Below, piece after piece: positions 34,618-46,363 of a DNA stretch of 64,000 nt. Position 1 is the first letter of the stretch, and each line of letters begins with the position of its first letter. The stretch spans positions 682,001 to 746,000 of the forward strand of contig JAEPNY010000001.1 in assembly GCA_017643165.1 (NCBI GenBank). Reading direction: 5' to 3'. This stretch comes from Psychroserpens sp. (lineage in GTDB: Bacteria > Bacteroidota > Bacteroidia > Flavobacteriales > Flavobacteriaceae). The notes under the pieces were generated by a model. The model saw only the letters and a program-made list of their open reading frames with translations, was not told the DNA's origin and searched no databases. The translations under genes were made by a program, and so were the position numbers.

Positions 34618-36618
34618 GTGGCAACAACAGAGACTAACATATTAAACAGATTATATTTTGTAGCTGGCAGTATGTTTGTCTTTGCCTTGGCTGTAGTTTT
34701 TAAGCTCTGCAGTATACAGTTCATACAAGGTGATCAATATCGCAGTTTAGCCGAAGAACGCATCGTAAAAAATGTTGAGATTCCTGCCAATCGTGGTAAT
34801 GTGTATTCTGCAGACGGTAGTTTATTGGCTACTTCAATTCCTAAGTACGATATCCGATTAGATGCGATTCAGCCTAAAGATGAAGTGTTCAATAAATACA
34901 TTAAGGCCTTAGGTGATTCGTTGTCAAATTACTCAGGTAAACCCTCAAGCTACCATCAAAATACAATCAAGAAAGCAAGAAAGAATAAAAATCGATATTT
35001 CTTATTGGCAAGAAATATTAGCTATTCCGATTATATCAGGCTAAGAAATTTTCCGCTATTAGAACTAGGTGCTATTCGAGGTGGTTTAATCGTTGAGCAA
35101 ACAACCAGGCGAGAGCATCCAATGGGAGGAATTGCAGAACGTACCATTGGTTATGAGAAGATTGATGAAGATGGAAATGTGACACGTCCTGGTATTGACG
35201 GTTACTTTGGTGTTGATTATTTACGTGGTAAAAACGGTAAGCGTTTAAAGCAGAAAATTGGCAATGGACAATGGAAACCAATTGTTGATTATAACCAGGT
35301 TGAACCTCAAGACGGTTATGATGTATACACAACCATAGATGTTAATATACAAGATATAGCGCATCATTCCTTACTAGGTCAATTAGAGAAATATGAAGCT
35401 GATCACGGCTGTGCTGTAGTAATGGATGTGAAAACAGGTGAGATTAAAGCCATTTCAAATCTTGGTAGAAATAAAGATGGAGAATACTACGAACGATTGA
35501 ATTATGCTGTAGGCGAAAGTCATGAGCCAGGATCTACATTCAAGGTAATGGCAATTATGGCTGCTCTAGAAGATAAAGTGATAGATACGTCCACTATAGT
35601 AGATACGCAAAAAGGAACAAAGCGTTTCTATGGAAGAACGATAAGTGATACAAGAGGTTATGGTGAAATTTCTGCTGCCAAAGCTCTTGAAGTATCTTCG
35701 AATATTGGGCTAGCCACGATAGTTGATGAGCACTATTCTGATCGTCCTAAGAAATTTATTAATCGTGTCAAGAGCTGGAGCCTACACGAGCCACTTGGTG
35801 TCACGATTATTGGTGAGGGGAAACCAATTATACCAGAACCTGGTGACAAGATTTGGAGTAAAAATGCGCTTCCATCAATGGCTTACGGTTATAATTTACA
35901 GATGACACCATTACAAACGCTCGCGTTTTATAATGCAATCGCAAATGATGGTGAAATGGTAAAGCCGAGATTTATTAAAGCTGTTAAGGAGTTTGATCGT
36001 GAGATTGAAACCTTCGACAAGGAAGTGATCAATCAAAAGATTTGTTCGGATAAGACACTAAGAGAAATTCAAGAAATACTTAAAAATGTTGTCCTTCGAG
36101 GTACTGGTCGTCGCATGTATTCCAAAAATTTCTCAATGGCAGGAAAAACTGGAACTGCTCGTACAGATTACAACAACTATGAGGAGTGGCTAAAGGACCG
36201 GAAGTATGTCTCTTCGTTTGCCGGTTATTTTCCAGTAGAAAATCCTAAATACTCCTGTATTGTGGTTATTCACAAGCCAAGTACCAAAGTTGGATACTAT
36301 GGTGCCGATGTATCAGGTCCAGTATTTAAAAGAATTGCTCAAAAAATATATACAGAGACACCTTTAATTGATGAGATTGAAACATTAGAAGTCGTTTCTG
36401 CTGAGGTTGAAGCACAGTACGAATCATTTTACAATACCGCCCAAAAATATAAAACCATTATGCCTGATGTTATAGGTCTTCCAACTATGGATGCTCTGGC
36501 ACTTCTTGAAAATATGGGTTTAAAGGTAAAAGTTGAAGGGATAGGTATGGTAAAATCTCAATCAATAAATAAAGGAATTAAAGTCAAACCAAATGAAATC
36601 GTTGTTCTAAGTTCTTGA
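34618..36618 (+). CDS. ftsI: Septal peptidoglycan transpeptidase FtsI (PBP3), with PASTA domain
   Basis: FtsI cross-links septal peptidoglycan together with FtsW. From a GTG start the 666-aa protein has one N-terminal membrane segment (about 14-32), the PBP dimer domain (about 45-230) and the transpeptidase domain. Catalytic motifs are Ser306 in SxxK (EPGSTFK), SSN at 360-362 and KTG at 510-512. A C-terminal PASTA-like domain (about 605-666, MPDVIGLPTMDALALLE) is present. This is usual in Bacteroidota but absent from E. coli FtsI. The stop overlaps the murE ATG by one base. Confidence 0.93.
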   Translation: MATTETNILNRLYFVAGSMFVFALAVVFKLCSIQFIQGDQYRSLAEERIVKNVEIPANRGNVYSADGSLLATSIPKYDIRLDAIQPKDEVFNKYIKALGDSLSNYSGKPSSYHQNTIKKARKNKNRYFLLARNISYSDYIRLRNFPLLELGAIRGGLIVEQTTRREHPMGGIAERTIGYEKIDEDGNVTRPGIDGYFGVDYLRGKNGKRLKQKIGNGQWKPIVDYNQVEPQDGYDVYTTIDVNIQDIAHHSLLGQLEKYEADHGCAVVMDVKTGEIKAISNLGRNKDGEYYERLNYAVGESHEPGSTFKVMAIMAALEDKVIDTSTIVDTQKGTKRFYGRTISDTRGYGEISAAKALEVSSNIGLATIVDEHYSDRPKKFINRVKSWSLHEPLGVTIIGEGKPIIPEPGDKIWSKNALPSMAYGYNLQMTPLQTLAFYNAIANDGEMVKPRFIKAVKEFDREIETFDKEVINQKICSDKTLREIQEILKNVVLRGTGRRMYSKNFSMAGKTGTARTDYNNYEEWLKDRKYVSSFAGYFPVENPKYSCIVVIHKPSTKVGYYGADVSGPVFKRIAQKIYTETPLIDEIETLEVVSAEVEAQYESFYNTAQKYKTIMPDVIGLPTMDALALLENMGLKVKVEGIGMVKSQSINKGIKVKPNEIVVLSS

Positions 36619-38081
36619 TGGCGCAGTTAAAAGACATTCTATATAAAGTTACCATTAATGCCGTAGTTGGAAGTACAGGTATAGAGATTAATGCGCTTCA
36701 ATTTGATTCAAGACAAATCAATAGTGATGATGTATTTATAGCTATTAAAGGTGTGACTGTTGACGGTCATAAGTTCATTGAAAGTGCTATTAATAAAGGA
36801 GCGACTGCAATAGTATGTGAAGCGCTACCGAAAGTACTTGAGGAAGGTGTTACTTACATCGAGGTGGAGAATGCGAATCAGGCCCTTGCTTATATGGCAG
36901 CTAACTATTACGGAAATCCTTCTGAAAACCTGAGATTGGTTGGTGTTACAGGGACAAATGGGAAAACCACTGTTGTCACCTTGTTATATCAATTATTTAA
37001 GAAGGCAGGTTTTAAAGTAGGTCTATTGTCAACTGTAAAGATCATGGTTGATAATACCGAATACAAGGCAACGCACACCACACCAGATTCCTTATCGATA
37101 AATAACTATCTCAAATTAATGAATGAAGAGGGTGTTGAGTTTTGCTTTATGGAAGTGAGTTCTCATGGAATACATCAACATCGTTCTGATGGCTTGCATT
37201 TCGTTGGTGGAATATTCACCAATATTACGCACGATCATCTTGACTATCACAAGACGTTCGCAGAATATCGTGACGTTAAAAAATCCTTTTTTGACCATCT
37301 GCCAAAAACTGCTTTTGCATTAGTTAATCTTGATGACAAGAACGGTCTAGTTATGATGCAAAATACACATGCAAAAAAATACACTTATGCGCTAAAAACA
37401 TATGCAGATTATAAAGCTCAGGTATTAGAAAATGAGTTTAGTGGATTGCTACTCAAATTAAACGATAGTGAGCTTTGGACTAAGCTCATCGGAAGCTTCA
37501 ATGCTTACAATGTATTAGCTATTTACGGAGCTGCTGATCTATTAGGTCTTGAAAGAGTAGAGATACTAAGATTGATCAGTGAACTCGAGAGTGTAAGTGG
37601 TCGCTTTCAATATTTAGTTTCGGAAGAAAAAGTAACAGCTATAGTTGATTACGCACATACACCCGATGCTTTAAAAAATGTTCTCGATACAATCAATAGT
37701 ATTCGAACAAAAAATGAAGAATTGATTACAGTTGTGGGCTGCGGTGGTGATAGAGATAAAACGAAACGACCTAAGATGGGGCACATCGCATCAGAACTTA
37801 GCACTAAAGTCATTTTTACCAGTGACAACCCAAGAAGTGAGGTTCCTGAGGATATCATCAAAGAGATTGAGGACGGTGTGGCGCCGCAGAATTATAAGAA
37901 GACCATGTCGATTGTGGATCGAAAACAGGCTATAAAAACCGCTTGTCAATTGGCAAGTCCTAATGATATTATTCTAATTGCTGGGAAAGGACATGAGACC
38001 TATCAAGAGATTAAAGGTGAACGCTTTGATTTTGATGATTATAAAATAGTAGATGAATTTTTAAAACAACTGCAAAAATAA
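36618..38081 (+). CDS. murE: UDP-MurNAc-tripeptide synthetase (meso-DAP adding)
   Basis: MurE adds the third amino acid to UDP-MurNAc-L-Ala-D-Glu with ATP. The protein, 487 aa from the ATG at 36618, has the Mur ligase ATP loop TGTNGKTTV (about 112-120), the carbamylated-Lys region and the acceptor motif DNPR ([11 protein letters not shown], about 403-413), which marks meso-diaminopimelate as the substrate rather than lysine. The frame extends one TTG codon upstream, but ATG at the TGATG junction with ftsI is the natural start. murF, often next in other phyla, is absent here, and mraY follows after one base. Confidence 0.94.
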   Translation: MAQLKDILYKVTINAVVGSTGIEINALQFDSRQINSDDVFIAIKGVTVDGHKFIESAINKGATAIVCEALPKVLEEGVTYIEVENANQALAYMAANYYGNPSENLRLVGVTGTNGKTTVVTLLYQLFKKAGFKVGLLSTVKIMVDNTEYKATHTTPDSLSINNYLKLMNEEGVEFCFMEVSSHGIHQHRSDGLHFVGGIFTNITHDHLDYHKTFAEYRDVKKSFFDHLPKTAFALVNLDDKNGLVMMQNTHAKKYTYALKTYADYKAQVLENEFSGLLLKLNDSELWTKLIGSFNAYNVLAIYGAADLLGLERVEILRLISELESVSGRFQYLVSEEKVTAIVDYAHTPDALKNVLDTINSIRTKNEELITVVGCGGDRDKTKRPKMGHIASELSTKVIFTSDNPRSEVPEDIIKEIEDGVAPQNYKKTMSIVDRKQAIKTACQLASPNDIILIAGKGHETYQEIKGERFDFDDYKIVDEFLKQLQK

Positions 38082-38082
38082 G

Positions 38083-39324
38083 ATGCTGTATTACCTATTT
38101 GATTATTTAGAACAACAGTTCCAATTTCCAGGAGCATCACTTTTTGGATATTTGACGTTCCGAGCGGCAGTTGCAATTATTTTGTCATTATTAATCTCTA
38201 CAATTTTTGGTAAACGTATAATTCGCTATCTGCAACGAAAGCAAGTTGGTGAGACAATTAGAGATCTTGGTTTGGAAGGGCAAGTAGAAAAGGCAGGAAC
38301 ACCAACAATGGGTGGGATAATAATTATTCTCGCGACATTAATTCCTGTGCTCCTATTGGCAAAGCTAGAGAACATCTATATCATTTTATTAATAATAACT
38401 ACGATATGGATGGGAATAATTGGATTCATCGATGATTACATTAAAAAATTCAAGAAGAATAAAGAAGGTCTGAAAGGACGATTTAAAGTATTAGGTCAGG
38501 TTGGATTAGGTATAATTGTTGGTGCAACGTTGTTCTTTAGTGATGAAGTCACGATAAAAGAAAAACTTCCTGTTGAACAACAACAAATATTATTAGCTGA
38601 AGATCCAAATATTTCACCAGCGAAATTATTCCAAGATGAGGTGAAATCTACAAAAACCACCATTCCATTTGTAAAAGGAAATGAATTCGATTATGCAAGT
38701 TTAATCACGTGGATTAGCCCAGATTTATCAAAATATGCATGGATCATTTTCATCTTGGCTGCAATTGTCATCATCACAGCTGTTTCTAATGGAGCAAATC
38801 TAACTGATGGCATCGACGGATTAGCCGCAGGATCGTCAGCAATCATTGTTTTAACACTTGGGATTTTCGCTTGGGTATCTGGTAATATCATCTTCTCAGA
38901 ATATTTAAACATCATGTATATCCCTCGTGTAGAGGAAATCACCATATATATCGCTGCATTCGTAGGAGCACTTATTGGATTTTTATGGTATAACGCGTAT
39001 CCAGCGCAAGTTTTTATGGGTGATACAGGTAGTTTAACCATAGGTGGAATTATCGCGGTAATAGCTATTGCGGTAAGAAAGGAATGGTTGATTCCGCTGC
39101 TTTGCGGAATCTTTCTAGCCGAAAACCTATCAGTAATAATGCAGGTGAGTTATTTCAAATATACCCGGAAAAAGTACGGTGAAGGGCGGCGCATATTTAA
39201 GATGTCTCCGCTGCATCATCATTATCAAAAATCGGGATATCATGAGAGTAAAATTGTTACGAGATTTTGGATTGTTGGAATTCTCTTGGCCATCATTTCA
39301 ATCGTGACACTGAAAATTAGATAA
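38083..39324 (+). CDS. mraY: Phospho-MurNAc-pentapeptide transferase MraY
   Basis: MraY transfers phospho-MurNAc-pentapeptide to undecaprenyl phosphate, making lipid I in the inner membrane. The 413-aa protein has about ten membrane segments. It also has [11 protein letters not shown] (about 72-80), the catalytic GFIDDY (about 116-121), [10 protein letters not shown] (about 240-250), FMGDTGSL (about 310) and the His motif SPLHHHY (about 376). It is some 50 residues longer than the E. coli enzyme because of an inserted hydrophilic loop (about 155-210) that is typical of Bacteroidota. It abuts murD. Confidence 0.94.
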   Translation: MLYYLFDYLEQQFQFPGASLFGYLTFRAAVAIILSLLISTIFGKRIIRYLQRKQVGETIRDLGLEGQVEKAGTPTMGGIIIILATLIPVLLLAKLENIYIILLIITTIWMGIIGFIDDYIKKFKKNKEGLKGRFKVLGQVGLGIIVGATLFFSDEVTIKEKLPVEQQQILLAEDPNISPAKLFQDEVKSTKTTIPFVKGNEFDYASLITWISPDLSKYAWIIFILAAIVIITAVSNGANLTDGIDGLAAGSSAIIVLTLGIFAWVSGNIIFSEYLNIMYIPRVEEITIYIAAFVGALIGFLWYNAYPAQVFMGDTGSLTIGGIIAVIAIAVRKEWLIPLLCGIFLAENLSVIMQVSYFKYTRKKYGEGRRIFKMSPLHHHYQKSGYHESKIVTRFWIVGILLAIISIVTLKIR

Positions 39325-40656
39325 ATGAAGCGATTAGTCATTCTTGGAGGCGGAGAGAGTGGTGTTGGTACAGCACTATTAGGAAAGGAAAAAGGCTATG
39401 ATGTATTTGTTTCAGACAAAGGAGAGATTAAAGAAAGATATAAACAAGTTCTTATACATAATGAGATTGAATTTGAAGAAGGTCAGCATTCTGAAGGACT
39501 AATTCTTACAGCAGATCTAATAATGAAAAGTCCTGGGATACCCAATCATGTTGCAATTATTCAACAGATCAAAGACCAAGACATAAAAATAGTATCTGAA
39601 ATAGAATTTGCGGCTTCATATACGGATGCGACTTTGATCGCTATTACAGGAAGCAATGGTAAAACAACTACTTCAAGTCTTACACATCATATTCTGAAGC
39701 AAGAATTGAATGTAGGTCTAGCTGGAAATATTGGTGATAGTTTCGCAAATCAAATAGTAGAAAAAGGTTTTGAAAATTATGTTTTAGAGGTCAGTAGTTT
39801 TCAATTGGATGATATCGATGAGTTTAAACCAAAAATTGCGGTATTACTCAATATTACTCCAGATCATCTAGATCGATACAATAACGTTTTTGAAAACTAT
39901 GTGAAAGCAAAATTCAGAATCGCAGAGAACCAGTCTGAAGACGATTATTTTATCTATGATGCCGATGATCCCGTCATAACAAACTGGCTTAGACAATTTC
40001 CAATTCAATCAACATTATTACCATTTTCATTGATTCATCCAATCGAGAATGGTGCGTATTTGGACAATGAACATATTAAAATAACAATAGATAATAACCA
40101 AATTATTATGCCAACAGCAAATTTAGCTTTAGAAGGAAAACACAACATTAAAAATGCAATGGCTGCGTCAACAGTGGCTCATTTGTTAAAGATTAGAAAG
40201 CAAACTATCCGAGAAAGTCTGGAGAATTTTCAAGGCGTAGAGCATAGGCTCGAACATGTGCTTAAGATCAATAAAGTTCAATATATAAATGATTCGAAAG
40301 CTACAAATGTAAATGCCACATATTTTGCTTTAGAGAGTATGGATGCGCCAACAGTTTGGATTGTTGGTGGAGAAGATAAAGGCAATGATTATCGAGAATT
40401 GTTCCCATTCGTCAATGAAAAAGTAAAAGCTATTATATGTCTTGGTGTTGATAATGAAAAATTGATGAAGAACTTCGCAAGTATGGTCGATGTTATAGTT
40501 GAAACACAATTTATGAGTGAGGCCGTGAAGATTGCGTATAAAATTGCTGAATCTGGTGAAAACGTATTGTTGTCACCAGCATGTGCCAGCTTTGATTTGT
40601 TTGATAATTATGAAGATAGAGGCCGTCAATTCAAAGACGCTGTAAGAAATCTGTAA
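39325..40656 (+). CDS. murD: UDP-MurNAc-L-alanine:D-glutamate ligase
   Basis: MurD adds D-glutamate to UDP-MurNAc-L-Ala. The 443-aa protein has the N-terminal UMAG-binding fold (LGGGESGVGTALL), the ATP loop ITGSNGKTTTSS (about 108-118), the NITPDHLDRY segment of the central domain, and the C-terminal domain with IVGGEDKGNDY and LLSPACASFDLFDNYEDRG. It starts at the base after the mraY stop, and ftsW follows after 9 bases. All features are those of a functional enzyme. Confidence 0.94.
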   Translation: MKRLVILGGGESGVGTALLGKEKGYDVFVSDKGEIKERYKQVLIHNEIEFEEGQHSEGLILTADLIMKSPGIPNHVAIIQQIKDQDIKIVSEIEFAASYTDATLIAITGSNGKTTTSSLTHHILKQELNVGLAGNIGDSFANQIVEKGFENYVLEVSSFQLDDIDEFKPKIAVLLNITPDHLDRYNNVFENYVKAKFRIAENQSEDDYFIYDADDPVITNWLRQFPIQSTLLPFSLIHPIENGAYLDNEHIKITIDNNQIIMPTANLALEGKHNIKNAMAASTVAHLLKIRKQTIRESLENFQGVEHRLEHVLKINKVQYINDSKATNVNATYFALESMDAPTVWIVGGEDKGNDYRELFPFVNEKVKAIICLGVDNEKLMKNFASMVDVIVETQFMSEAVKIAYKIAESGENVLLSPACASFDLFDNYEDRGRQFKDAVRNL

Positions 40657-40665
40657 AAAAACAAG

Positions 40666-41859
40666 GTGCAAACATTCTTTAAAAACATAAAAGGAGATCG
40701 ATTAATTTGGGCCATTGCAGCCTTACTGGCAATATTTTCATTTTTGCCTGTATACAGCGCAGCCAGTAATTTGGCATATGTAAGTGGTGTCGGTAATACC
40801 TTTAGTTATTTTGTTAAGCACTTTATGCACCTATTTTTAGGTTTTGCCATTATGTATGGTGTTCATAAGATTCCTTATCGATATTTTCGAGGATTATCAA
40901 TGGTAATGATTCCAATAGTGCTAGTATTGCTAGTGATTACCATGTTTCAAGGCACGACTATTGAAGGTGCAAATGCGAGTAGATGGATACAAATTCCGTT
41001 CGTTGGAATGTCATTTCAGACATCGACACTTGCTTCGGTTGTATTGATGGTCTATGTGGCAAGATATTTATCTAAAATCCATAATAAGCAAGTGACGTTT
41101 TTAGAAACCATCTTACCCTTATGGGTGCCCGTGTTTTTTGTGTTGATCTTAATTTTACCAGCGAATTTTTCAACAACAGCAATCATCTTTTTAATGGTGA
41201 TGATGCTGTCATTCATAGGTGGTTATCCTGTAAAGTACTTAGCGGTAATAATTGGTGTAGGCATCGTTGCACTAACATTATTCGTTTTGGTAGCTAAAGC
41301 CTTTCCAGAAGCTATGCCTAATCGTGTTGATACCTGGATGAGTCGAGTAGAGAATTTCTCAAATGGAGCAGATACAGAGGCTGATTATCAAATTGAAAAA
41401 GCAAAGATCGCAATAGCCTCAGGCGACATATTTGGACGAGGACCTGGTAAAAGTCAACAGAAGAACTTTCTTCCGCAGTCCTCATCAGATTTTATTTTTG
41501 CAATTATTATAGAAGAATATGGATTAGTTGGTGGATTGTTCTTATTGGTTTTATACTCATGGTTGCTCTTTAGAATAGTAATTGTATCCCAGAAATCAGA
41601 TACCATTTTCGGAAAATTATTAGTGCTAGGTGTTGGATTGCCAATCATATTTCAAGCTCTGATAAATATGGCTGTCGCTGTAGAATTATTTCCGGTGACC
41701 GGTCAAACATTGCCATTAATAAGTAGCGGAGGTACATCTATATGGATGACCTGTTTAGCTATTGGGATAATATTAAGTGTTAGCGCAAGAAGGGAACAAT
41801 TGAAGCAGCAAGATATTAACGATGACAACCCATTAGAAATACTAAGCGAGACGATTTAA
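40666..41859 (+). CDS. ftsW: Septal peptidoglycan polymerase FtsW
   Basis: FtsW is the SEDS-family glycosyltransferase that polymerises lipid II at the septum, working with FtsI. The 397-aa protein starts with GTG and has ten predicted membrane segments. The SEDS signature [16 protein letters not shown] (about residues 342-357) is near the end, with ASRWIQIP (about 107) and [24 protein letters not shown] (central periplasmic loop, catalytic region). It overlaps the murG ATG by one base. A rod-shape paralogue RodA would be elsewhere; the dcw setting identifies this copy as FtsW. Confidence 0.93.
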   Translation: MQTFFKNIKGDRLIWAIAALLAIFSFLPVYSAASNLAYVSGVGNTFSYFVKHFMHLFLGFAIMYGVHKIPYRYFRGLSMVMIPIVLVLLVITMFQGTTIEGANASRWIQIPFVGMSFQTSTLASVVLMVYVARYLSKIHNKQVTFLETILPLWVPVFFVLILILPANFSTTAIIFLMVMMLSFIGGYPVKYLAVIIGVGIVALTLFVLVAKAFPEAMPNRVDTWMSRVENFSNGADTEADYQIEKAKIAIASGDIFGRGPGKSQQKNFLPQSSSDFIFAIIIEEYGLVGGLFLLVLYSWLLFRIVIVSQKSDTIFGKLLVLGVGLPIIFQALINMAVAVELFPVTGQTLPLISSGGTSIWMTCLAIGIILSVSARREQLKQQDINDDNPLEILSETI

Positions 41860-42956
41860 TGCATAAGTATAAGATCATATTATCAGGTGGTGGAACAGGA
41901 GGACATATTTATCCTGCAATAGCCATTGCCGAAGAATTAAAATCGCGCTATCCTGATGCCCAATTTCTATTTGTTGGAGCTAAGGATCGTATGGAAATGG
42001 AGAAAGTTCCACAAGCAGGATTTGATATTAGAGGGCTGTGGATTTCAGGTATTCAAAGAAAATTAACCTTAAAGAATTTGGCGTTTCCGTTTAAGCTCAT
42101 ATCAAGTATGCTGGAATCTCGCAGAATAGTCAATACATTCAAACCTGATGTTGCCATTGGTACGGGAGGATTTGCGAGTGGGCCTTTATTGAAAACTGCA
42201 GCTTCCAAAGGTGTACCTACATTAATTCAAGAGCAGAACTCTTATCCTGGGATAACAAATAAGCTATTATCCAAAACTGCTGATAAGATATGCGTGGCTT
42301 ATGAAGGATTAGAACGTTTTTTCCCAAAGTCAAAAATATCTTTAACTGGAAATCCAATTCGTAAAGATCTCTTAGATGTTTCGAATAAACATATAGAAGG
42401 AAAGGACGCCTTTAGGCTCATTCATAGTAAACATACCTTGTTAGTGCTTGGCGGTAGTCTTGGAGCGAGAAGAATTAATGAGCTCATAGAAAGTCGCTTG
42501 GATTTATTTAAATCCCTCAATGTTCAGGTGATATGGCAATGTGGAAAACTGTATTATCAACAATATAAACACTACAATGAATTAGATGATGTACAGGTTC
42601 ATGCGTTTCTGAATACAATGGATTTAGCCTATGCGGCTGCTGATGTAATTATATCTCGAGCAGGTGCTAGTTCTGTTTCAGAATTATGTGTTGTAGGGAA
42701 ACCTGTCATATTTATTCCTTCACCAAATGTTGCTGAAGATCATCAAACAAAAAATGCAGAAGCAATAGCAGATAAGAACGCTGCGATTTTAGTAAAAGAA
42801 TCCAACTTAGAAAGTGATTTCGATTCCAAATTTGATACGATCATAGGTAATGATGAACTAAGAACGTCTTTGTCAAAGAACATTAAGAGTCTTGCATTGG
42901 TTAATGCGACTCGAGATATTGCTGATGAAGTTGAAAAACTGTTAAAGAAAGAATGA
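41859..42956 (+). CDS. murG: Lipid II synthase MurG
   Basis: MurG adds GlcNAc from UDP-GlcNAc to lipid I, giving lipid II, at the cytoplasmic membrane face. The 365-aa GT28 protein has the N-terminal glycine loop [16 protein letters not shown] (residues 8-23), [21 protein letters not shown], the second glycine loop [12 protein letters not shown] (about 196-207) and [11 protein letters not shown] near the donor site. It overlaps murC by 4 bases (ATGA). Length and motifs are complete. Confidence 0.95.
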   Translation: MHKYKIILSGGGTGGHIYPAIAIAEELKSRYPDAQFLFVGAKDRMEMEKVPQAGFDIRGLWISGIQRKLTLKNLAFPFKLISSMLESRRIVNTFKPDVAIGTGGFASGPLLKTAASKGVPTLIQEQNSYPGITNKLLSKTADKICVAYEGLERFFPKSKISLTGNPIRKDLLDVSNKHIEGKDAFRLIHSKHTLLVLGGSLGARRINELIESRLDLFKSLNVQVIWQCGKLYYQQYKHYNELDDVQVHAFLNTMDLAYAAADVIISRAGASSVSELCVVGKPVIFIPSPNVAEDHQTKNAEAIADKNAAILVKESNLESDFDSKFDTIIGNDELRTSLSKNIKSLALVNATRDIADEVEKLLKKE

Positions 42957-44305
42957 ATTTAGAACATAAACATAACGTCTATTTTATTGGTATCGGTGGC
43001 ATCGGTATGAGTGCACTAGCACGTTATTTTGTGACTAAAGGATTAAAAGTCGCTGGTTATGATCGAACGCGATCTGAAATCACAGATGCGTTAGAGTTGA
43101 TGGGAATCTCCATTCATTTTGAAGATGATGTAAATAAGATTGAAACGGAGTTTTTATGTACTAATGATACCTTAGTTGTTTATACACCTGCCATTCCAAA
43201 TACGCATAACGAACTGAACTATTTTAATTCTGAAGGTTATGACGTGCTTAAACGTTCGGAGGTGTTAGGTTTAGTGACACAACAAACATTTTGTTTAGCA
43301 GTGGCTGGAACACATGGGAAAACTACGACCACCAGTATTTTGGGGCATTTAATGTATGAGTGTGGCGTAGATATGACAGCCTTTTTAGGAGGAATAAGCG
43401 AAAATTATAACTCTAATTTAATCCTTAATGGTACAGAAGTTACAGTTGTTGAAGCAGATGAATTTGACCGCTCGTTTTTAACCTTATCACCAGATTATGC
43501 ATGTATCACCTCTATGGATGCCGATCATTTGGATATATACGGTGATGCGCAAGAGTTGGTTAGATCATTCAAGGCATTTACAAAGAAACTAAAACCTAAC
43601 GGCAAACTCTTCGTAAAAAGGGGATTGCCTATTGATGGCATAACTTATGGAATTGAAGATGATTCTGACTATTCCGCTAAAAATATAAGAATTGAAAACG
43701 GATGTTATGTGTTTGATGTACAAACACCGACATCTTTAATTGAAGATATTAAATTTAGCCTACCTGGTAGACATAATCTGTCGAATGCATTAATAGCCTT
43801 GGCGATGTCTGTAGAATATGGACTCCCTCATCCGCAGCTCGCCAAGGGATTAGCATCCTATAAAGGTGTAAAGCGTCGTTTTAGCTACCAGATCAAAACT
43901 GATAATCTCGTCTTGATTGATGATTATGCACATCATCCGGAAGAGATAAATGCAGTTCATCAAGCGGTTAGGGAGATGTATCCTGATCAGTTTGTTCTGG
44001 CTATTTTTCAACCACATCTATTTAGTCGTACTAAGGATTTCGGAGATGAGTTCGCCCAAAGCTTGTCGCAGTTTGATGAGGTGCTATTACTTGAGATATA
44101 TCCTGCAAGAGAATTACCAATTGAAGGTATTAATTCGGCATGGCTACTAGATAAAATTACCAACGAAAAAAAGAAGCTTGTTGCGAAGTCAGATCTAATC
44201 GATGCAGTACAAGCCTCTAATGCCAAAGTGATACTAACTATTGGCGCTGGAGATATTGGAGAAGAAGTTAAATATTTAAAGAAAGCCTTGAGTATTGCGA
44301 GTTAA
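42953..44305 (+). CDS. murC: UDP-MurNAc:L-alanine ligase
   Basis: MurC adds L-alanine to UDP-MurNAc, the first step in building the stem peptide. The 450-aa protein has the N-terminal [16 protein letters not shown] loop (about 11-26), the ATP loop [10 protein letters not shown] (about 120-129), [10 protein letters not shown] and the C-terminal [10 protein letters not shown] motif (about 324-333). The frame overlaps ftsQ by 11 bases. ddl and murB, which often follow in proteobacterial clusters, are missing here. Confidence 0.95.
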   Translation: MNLEHKHNVYFIGIGGIGMSALARYFVTKGLKVAGYDRTRSEITDALELMGISIHFEDDVNKIETEFLCTNDTLVVYTPAIPNTHNELNYFNSEGYDVLKRSEVLGLVTQQTFCLAVAGTHGKTTTTSILGHLMYECGVDMTAFLGGISENYNSNLILNGTEVTVVEADEFDRSFLTLSPDYACITSMDADHLDIYGDAQELVRSFKAFTKKLKPNGKLFVKRGLPIDGITYGIEDDSDYSAKNIRIENGCYVFDVQTPTSLIEDIKFSLPGRHNLSNALIALAMSVEYGLPHPQLAKGLASYKGVKRRFSYQIKTDNLVLIDDYAHHPEEINAVHQAVREMYPDQFVLAIFQPHLFSRTKDFGDEFAQSLSQFDEVLLLEIYPARELPIEGINSAWLLDKITNEKKKLVAKSDLIDAVQASNAKVILTIGAGDIGEEVKYLKKALSIAS

Positions 44306-45014
44306 TTATAATTACATAAAGGTCATACTTTTAATACTCTTTGTAGGGTTTCTGTACTCGTTTTCAGCAATAAGAAATTCTGATCGAAAAGTGCTTGAAC
44401 CTCAGATAAATTTTGTTGGTGATGATAATTTATTCATAACGCATGCAAATGTTAGTAAATTGTTAATACAAAATCAACAGAGCGTTACAAACAAGCGTAA
44501 AGATATTATAGATTTGAACCAGTTAGAAACTGCCCTAAATTCTAATCCAATGATCAAGCAAGCGCAAGTGTCCATGACTGTTGAAGGCTTGATTACCGCT
44601 GAAATTGAACAAAAAAAACCTATAGCGAGAGTTAGTACAAATGCATCTTATTATATCGATGAGGAAGGTTCGTTTATGCCTTTGTCAACGAATTATACAG
44701 CAAGAGTACCGTTAGTTACAGGATCTATTGATAGAAATGATTTGGCTAATGTTTATAAAGTAGCTAAGAAAGTTCAGGAGGATGAGTTTTTGATGAAACA
44801 CGTAATTGTTATTCATCAAAATCAAGATAAGACGATTGATTTGAAATTGCGATCACATGATTTTACGGTTCATGTAGGATCTTTAAAATCACTTGATAAG
44901 AAAATGAATAATCTTAAGGCGTTTTATCAAAAAGGAAGTAAGGATAAAGCACTGGATAATTATAAACTAGTGAATTTGAAATTTGATAAGCAAGTGATTT
45001 GCACCAAAAAATAA
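44295..45014 (+). CDS. ftsQ: Division protein FtsQ
   Basis: FtsQ is a bitopic protein that connects cytoplasmic FtsA/FtsZ to the periplasmic FtsL-FtsB complex. The 239-aa product, from TTG inside the murC end, has a short N-terminus, one membrane segment (about 6-22, YIKVILLILFVGFLYSF) and a POTRA-like domain (about 40-125, with IDLNQLETALNSNPMIKQAQVSM) followed by the beta domain. Conservation is low, as usual, so context between murC and ftsA carries weight. It abuts ftsA with no spacer. Confidence 0.85.
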   Translation: MRVNYNYIKVILLILFVGFLYSFSAIRNSDRKVLEPQINFVGDDNLFITHANVSKLLIQNQQSVTNKRKDIIDLNQLETALNSNPMIKQAQVSMTVEGLITAEIEQKKPIARVSTNASYYIDEEGSFMPLSTNYTARVPLVTGSIDRNDLANVYKVAKKVQEDEFLMKHVIVIHQNQDKTIDLKLRSHDFTVHVGSLKSLDKKMNNLKAFYQKGSKDKALDNYKLVNLKFDKQVICTKK

Positions 45015-46349
45015 ATGATGGATAATAATAAGATTTCAGTAGGACTTGACATAGGAACAACTAAGATTGTTGCTATGATTGGCCGTAAGAATGAATACGG
45101 TAAAGCCGAAATTTTAGGCGTTGGAAAATCCAAAAGTTTAGGCGTACATAGAGGTGTTGTAAATAACATTACTCAAACTATTCAATCCATCCAACAGGCC
45201 GTTCAGGAAGCTGAGGCGGAAGCTGGATTAAAGATCAATGAGGTTACAGTTGGTATTGCTGGACAGCACATTCGTAGTCTGCAGCATAGTGATTATATCA
45301 CACGGGCAAATTCTGAGGTTGTAATCGATGAAGAAGATATCGATCGATTGATCAATCAAGTGCACAAACTTGTTATGCTTCCAGGTGAAGAGATCATTCA
45401 TGTATTGCCGCAAGAGTACAAAATTGACGGTCAAGCTGAAATTAAAGAACCAATTGGAATGTATGGTGGGCGTTTAGAAGCAAATTTTCATGTGGTAGTC
45501 GGACAGGTATCCTCTATCAGAAATATTGGTCGTTGCGTTAAAAGTTCTGGATTGGAATTAGAAGGAATCACCTTAGAGCCATTAGCCTCTGCTAACGCGG
45601 TGCTAAGTCAAGAAGAAAAAGAAGCTGGTGTGGCCTTAATAGATATAGGTGGTGGAACAACAGATTTAGCAGTATTTAAAGATGGAATTATTAGGCATAC
45701 AGCCGTAATTCCTTTCGGTGGGAATGTAGTCACAGAAGATATTAAAGAAGGGTGCTCCATAATCGAAAAACAGGCTGAATTACTAAAAATTAAATTCGGA
45801 TCTGCATGGCCTGGTGAGAATAAAGACAATGAAATTGTTTCAATTCCAGGGTTAAGAGGTCGTGAACCGAAAGAAATTACGCTAAAGAATTTATCAAAAA
45901 TCATTCATGCTCGCGTAGTAGAGATCATTGAGCAAGTCTATGTAGAAATAAAGAACTATGGTCATGAAGAGCAGAAAAAGAAATTAATAGCTGGAATCGT
46001 CTTAACGGGTGGTGGAAGCCAATTGAAACACTTAAAACAACTGGTAGAATATATCACTGGAATGGACACGCGTATTGGATATCCAAATGAGCATCTAGCC
46101 GGTGACAGTGATGATGAAATAACAAGTCCGTTATATGCCACAGCGGTTGGATTGGTTATGGATGGACTAAAGCGACAAGAACGTAAACGTGTTGAAACTG
46201 AAGTGGGCCATTTAGAAGCTGTTTCAGAGGAAAGTGGAGAAGAACAAGTAGTTGAAGATGATGGCCCGGAAGCGTCTAAAAAGGAACGAAAGTCGTTCTT
46301 AGATAAGTTAACTGAACGTGTGAAAGACTTTTTAGACAACGCAGAATAA
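45015..46349 (+). CDS. ftsA: Division protein FtsA
   Basis: FtsA is the actin-like anchor of the Z ring. The 444-aa protein has the phosphate-1 motif VGLDIGTTKIVAMIG (residues 9-23), the FtsA-specific 1C domain (about 85-165), the phosphate-2 motif IDIGGGTTDLAVF (about 207-219) and an adenosine motif ITGGGSQL-like (VLTGGGSQLKHL, about 330). A charged linker leads to a C-terminal amphipathic helix (SFLDKLTERVKDFL) that would bind the membrane. Two ATG codons in a row leave the start uncertain by one residue. Confidence 0.94.
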   Translation: MMDNNKISVGLDIGTTKIVAMIGRKNEYGKAEILGVGKSKSLGVHRGVVNNITQTIQSIQQAVQEAEAEAGLKINEVTVGIAGQHIRSLQHSDYITRANSEVVIDEEDIDRLINQVHKLVMLPGEEIIHVLPQEYKIDGQAEIKEPIGMYGGRLEANFHVVVGQVSSIRNIGRCVKSSGLELEGITLEPLASANAVLSQEEKEAGVALIDIGGGTTDLAVFKDGIIRHTAVIPFGGNVVTEDIKEGCSIIEKQAELLKIKFGSAWPGENKDNEIVSIPGLRGREPKEITLKNLSKIIHARVVEIIEQVYVEIKNYGHEEQKKKLIAGIVLTGGGSQLKHLKQLVEYITGMDTRIGYPNEHLAGDSDDEITSPLYATAVGLVMDGLKRQERKRVETEVGHLEAVSEESGEEQVVEDDGPEASKKERKSFLDKLTERVKDFLDNAE

Positions 46350-46363
46350 ACAACATATAAAGA

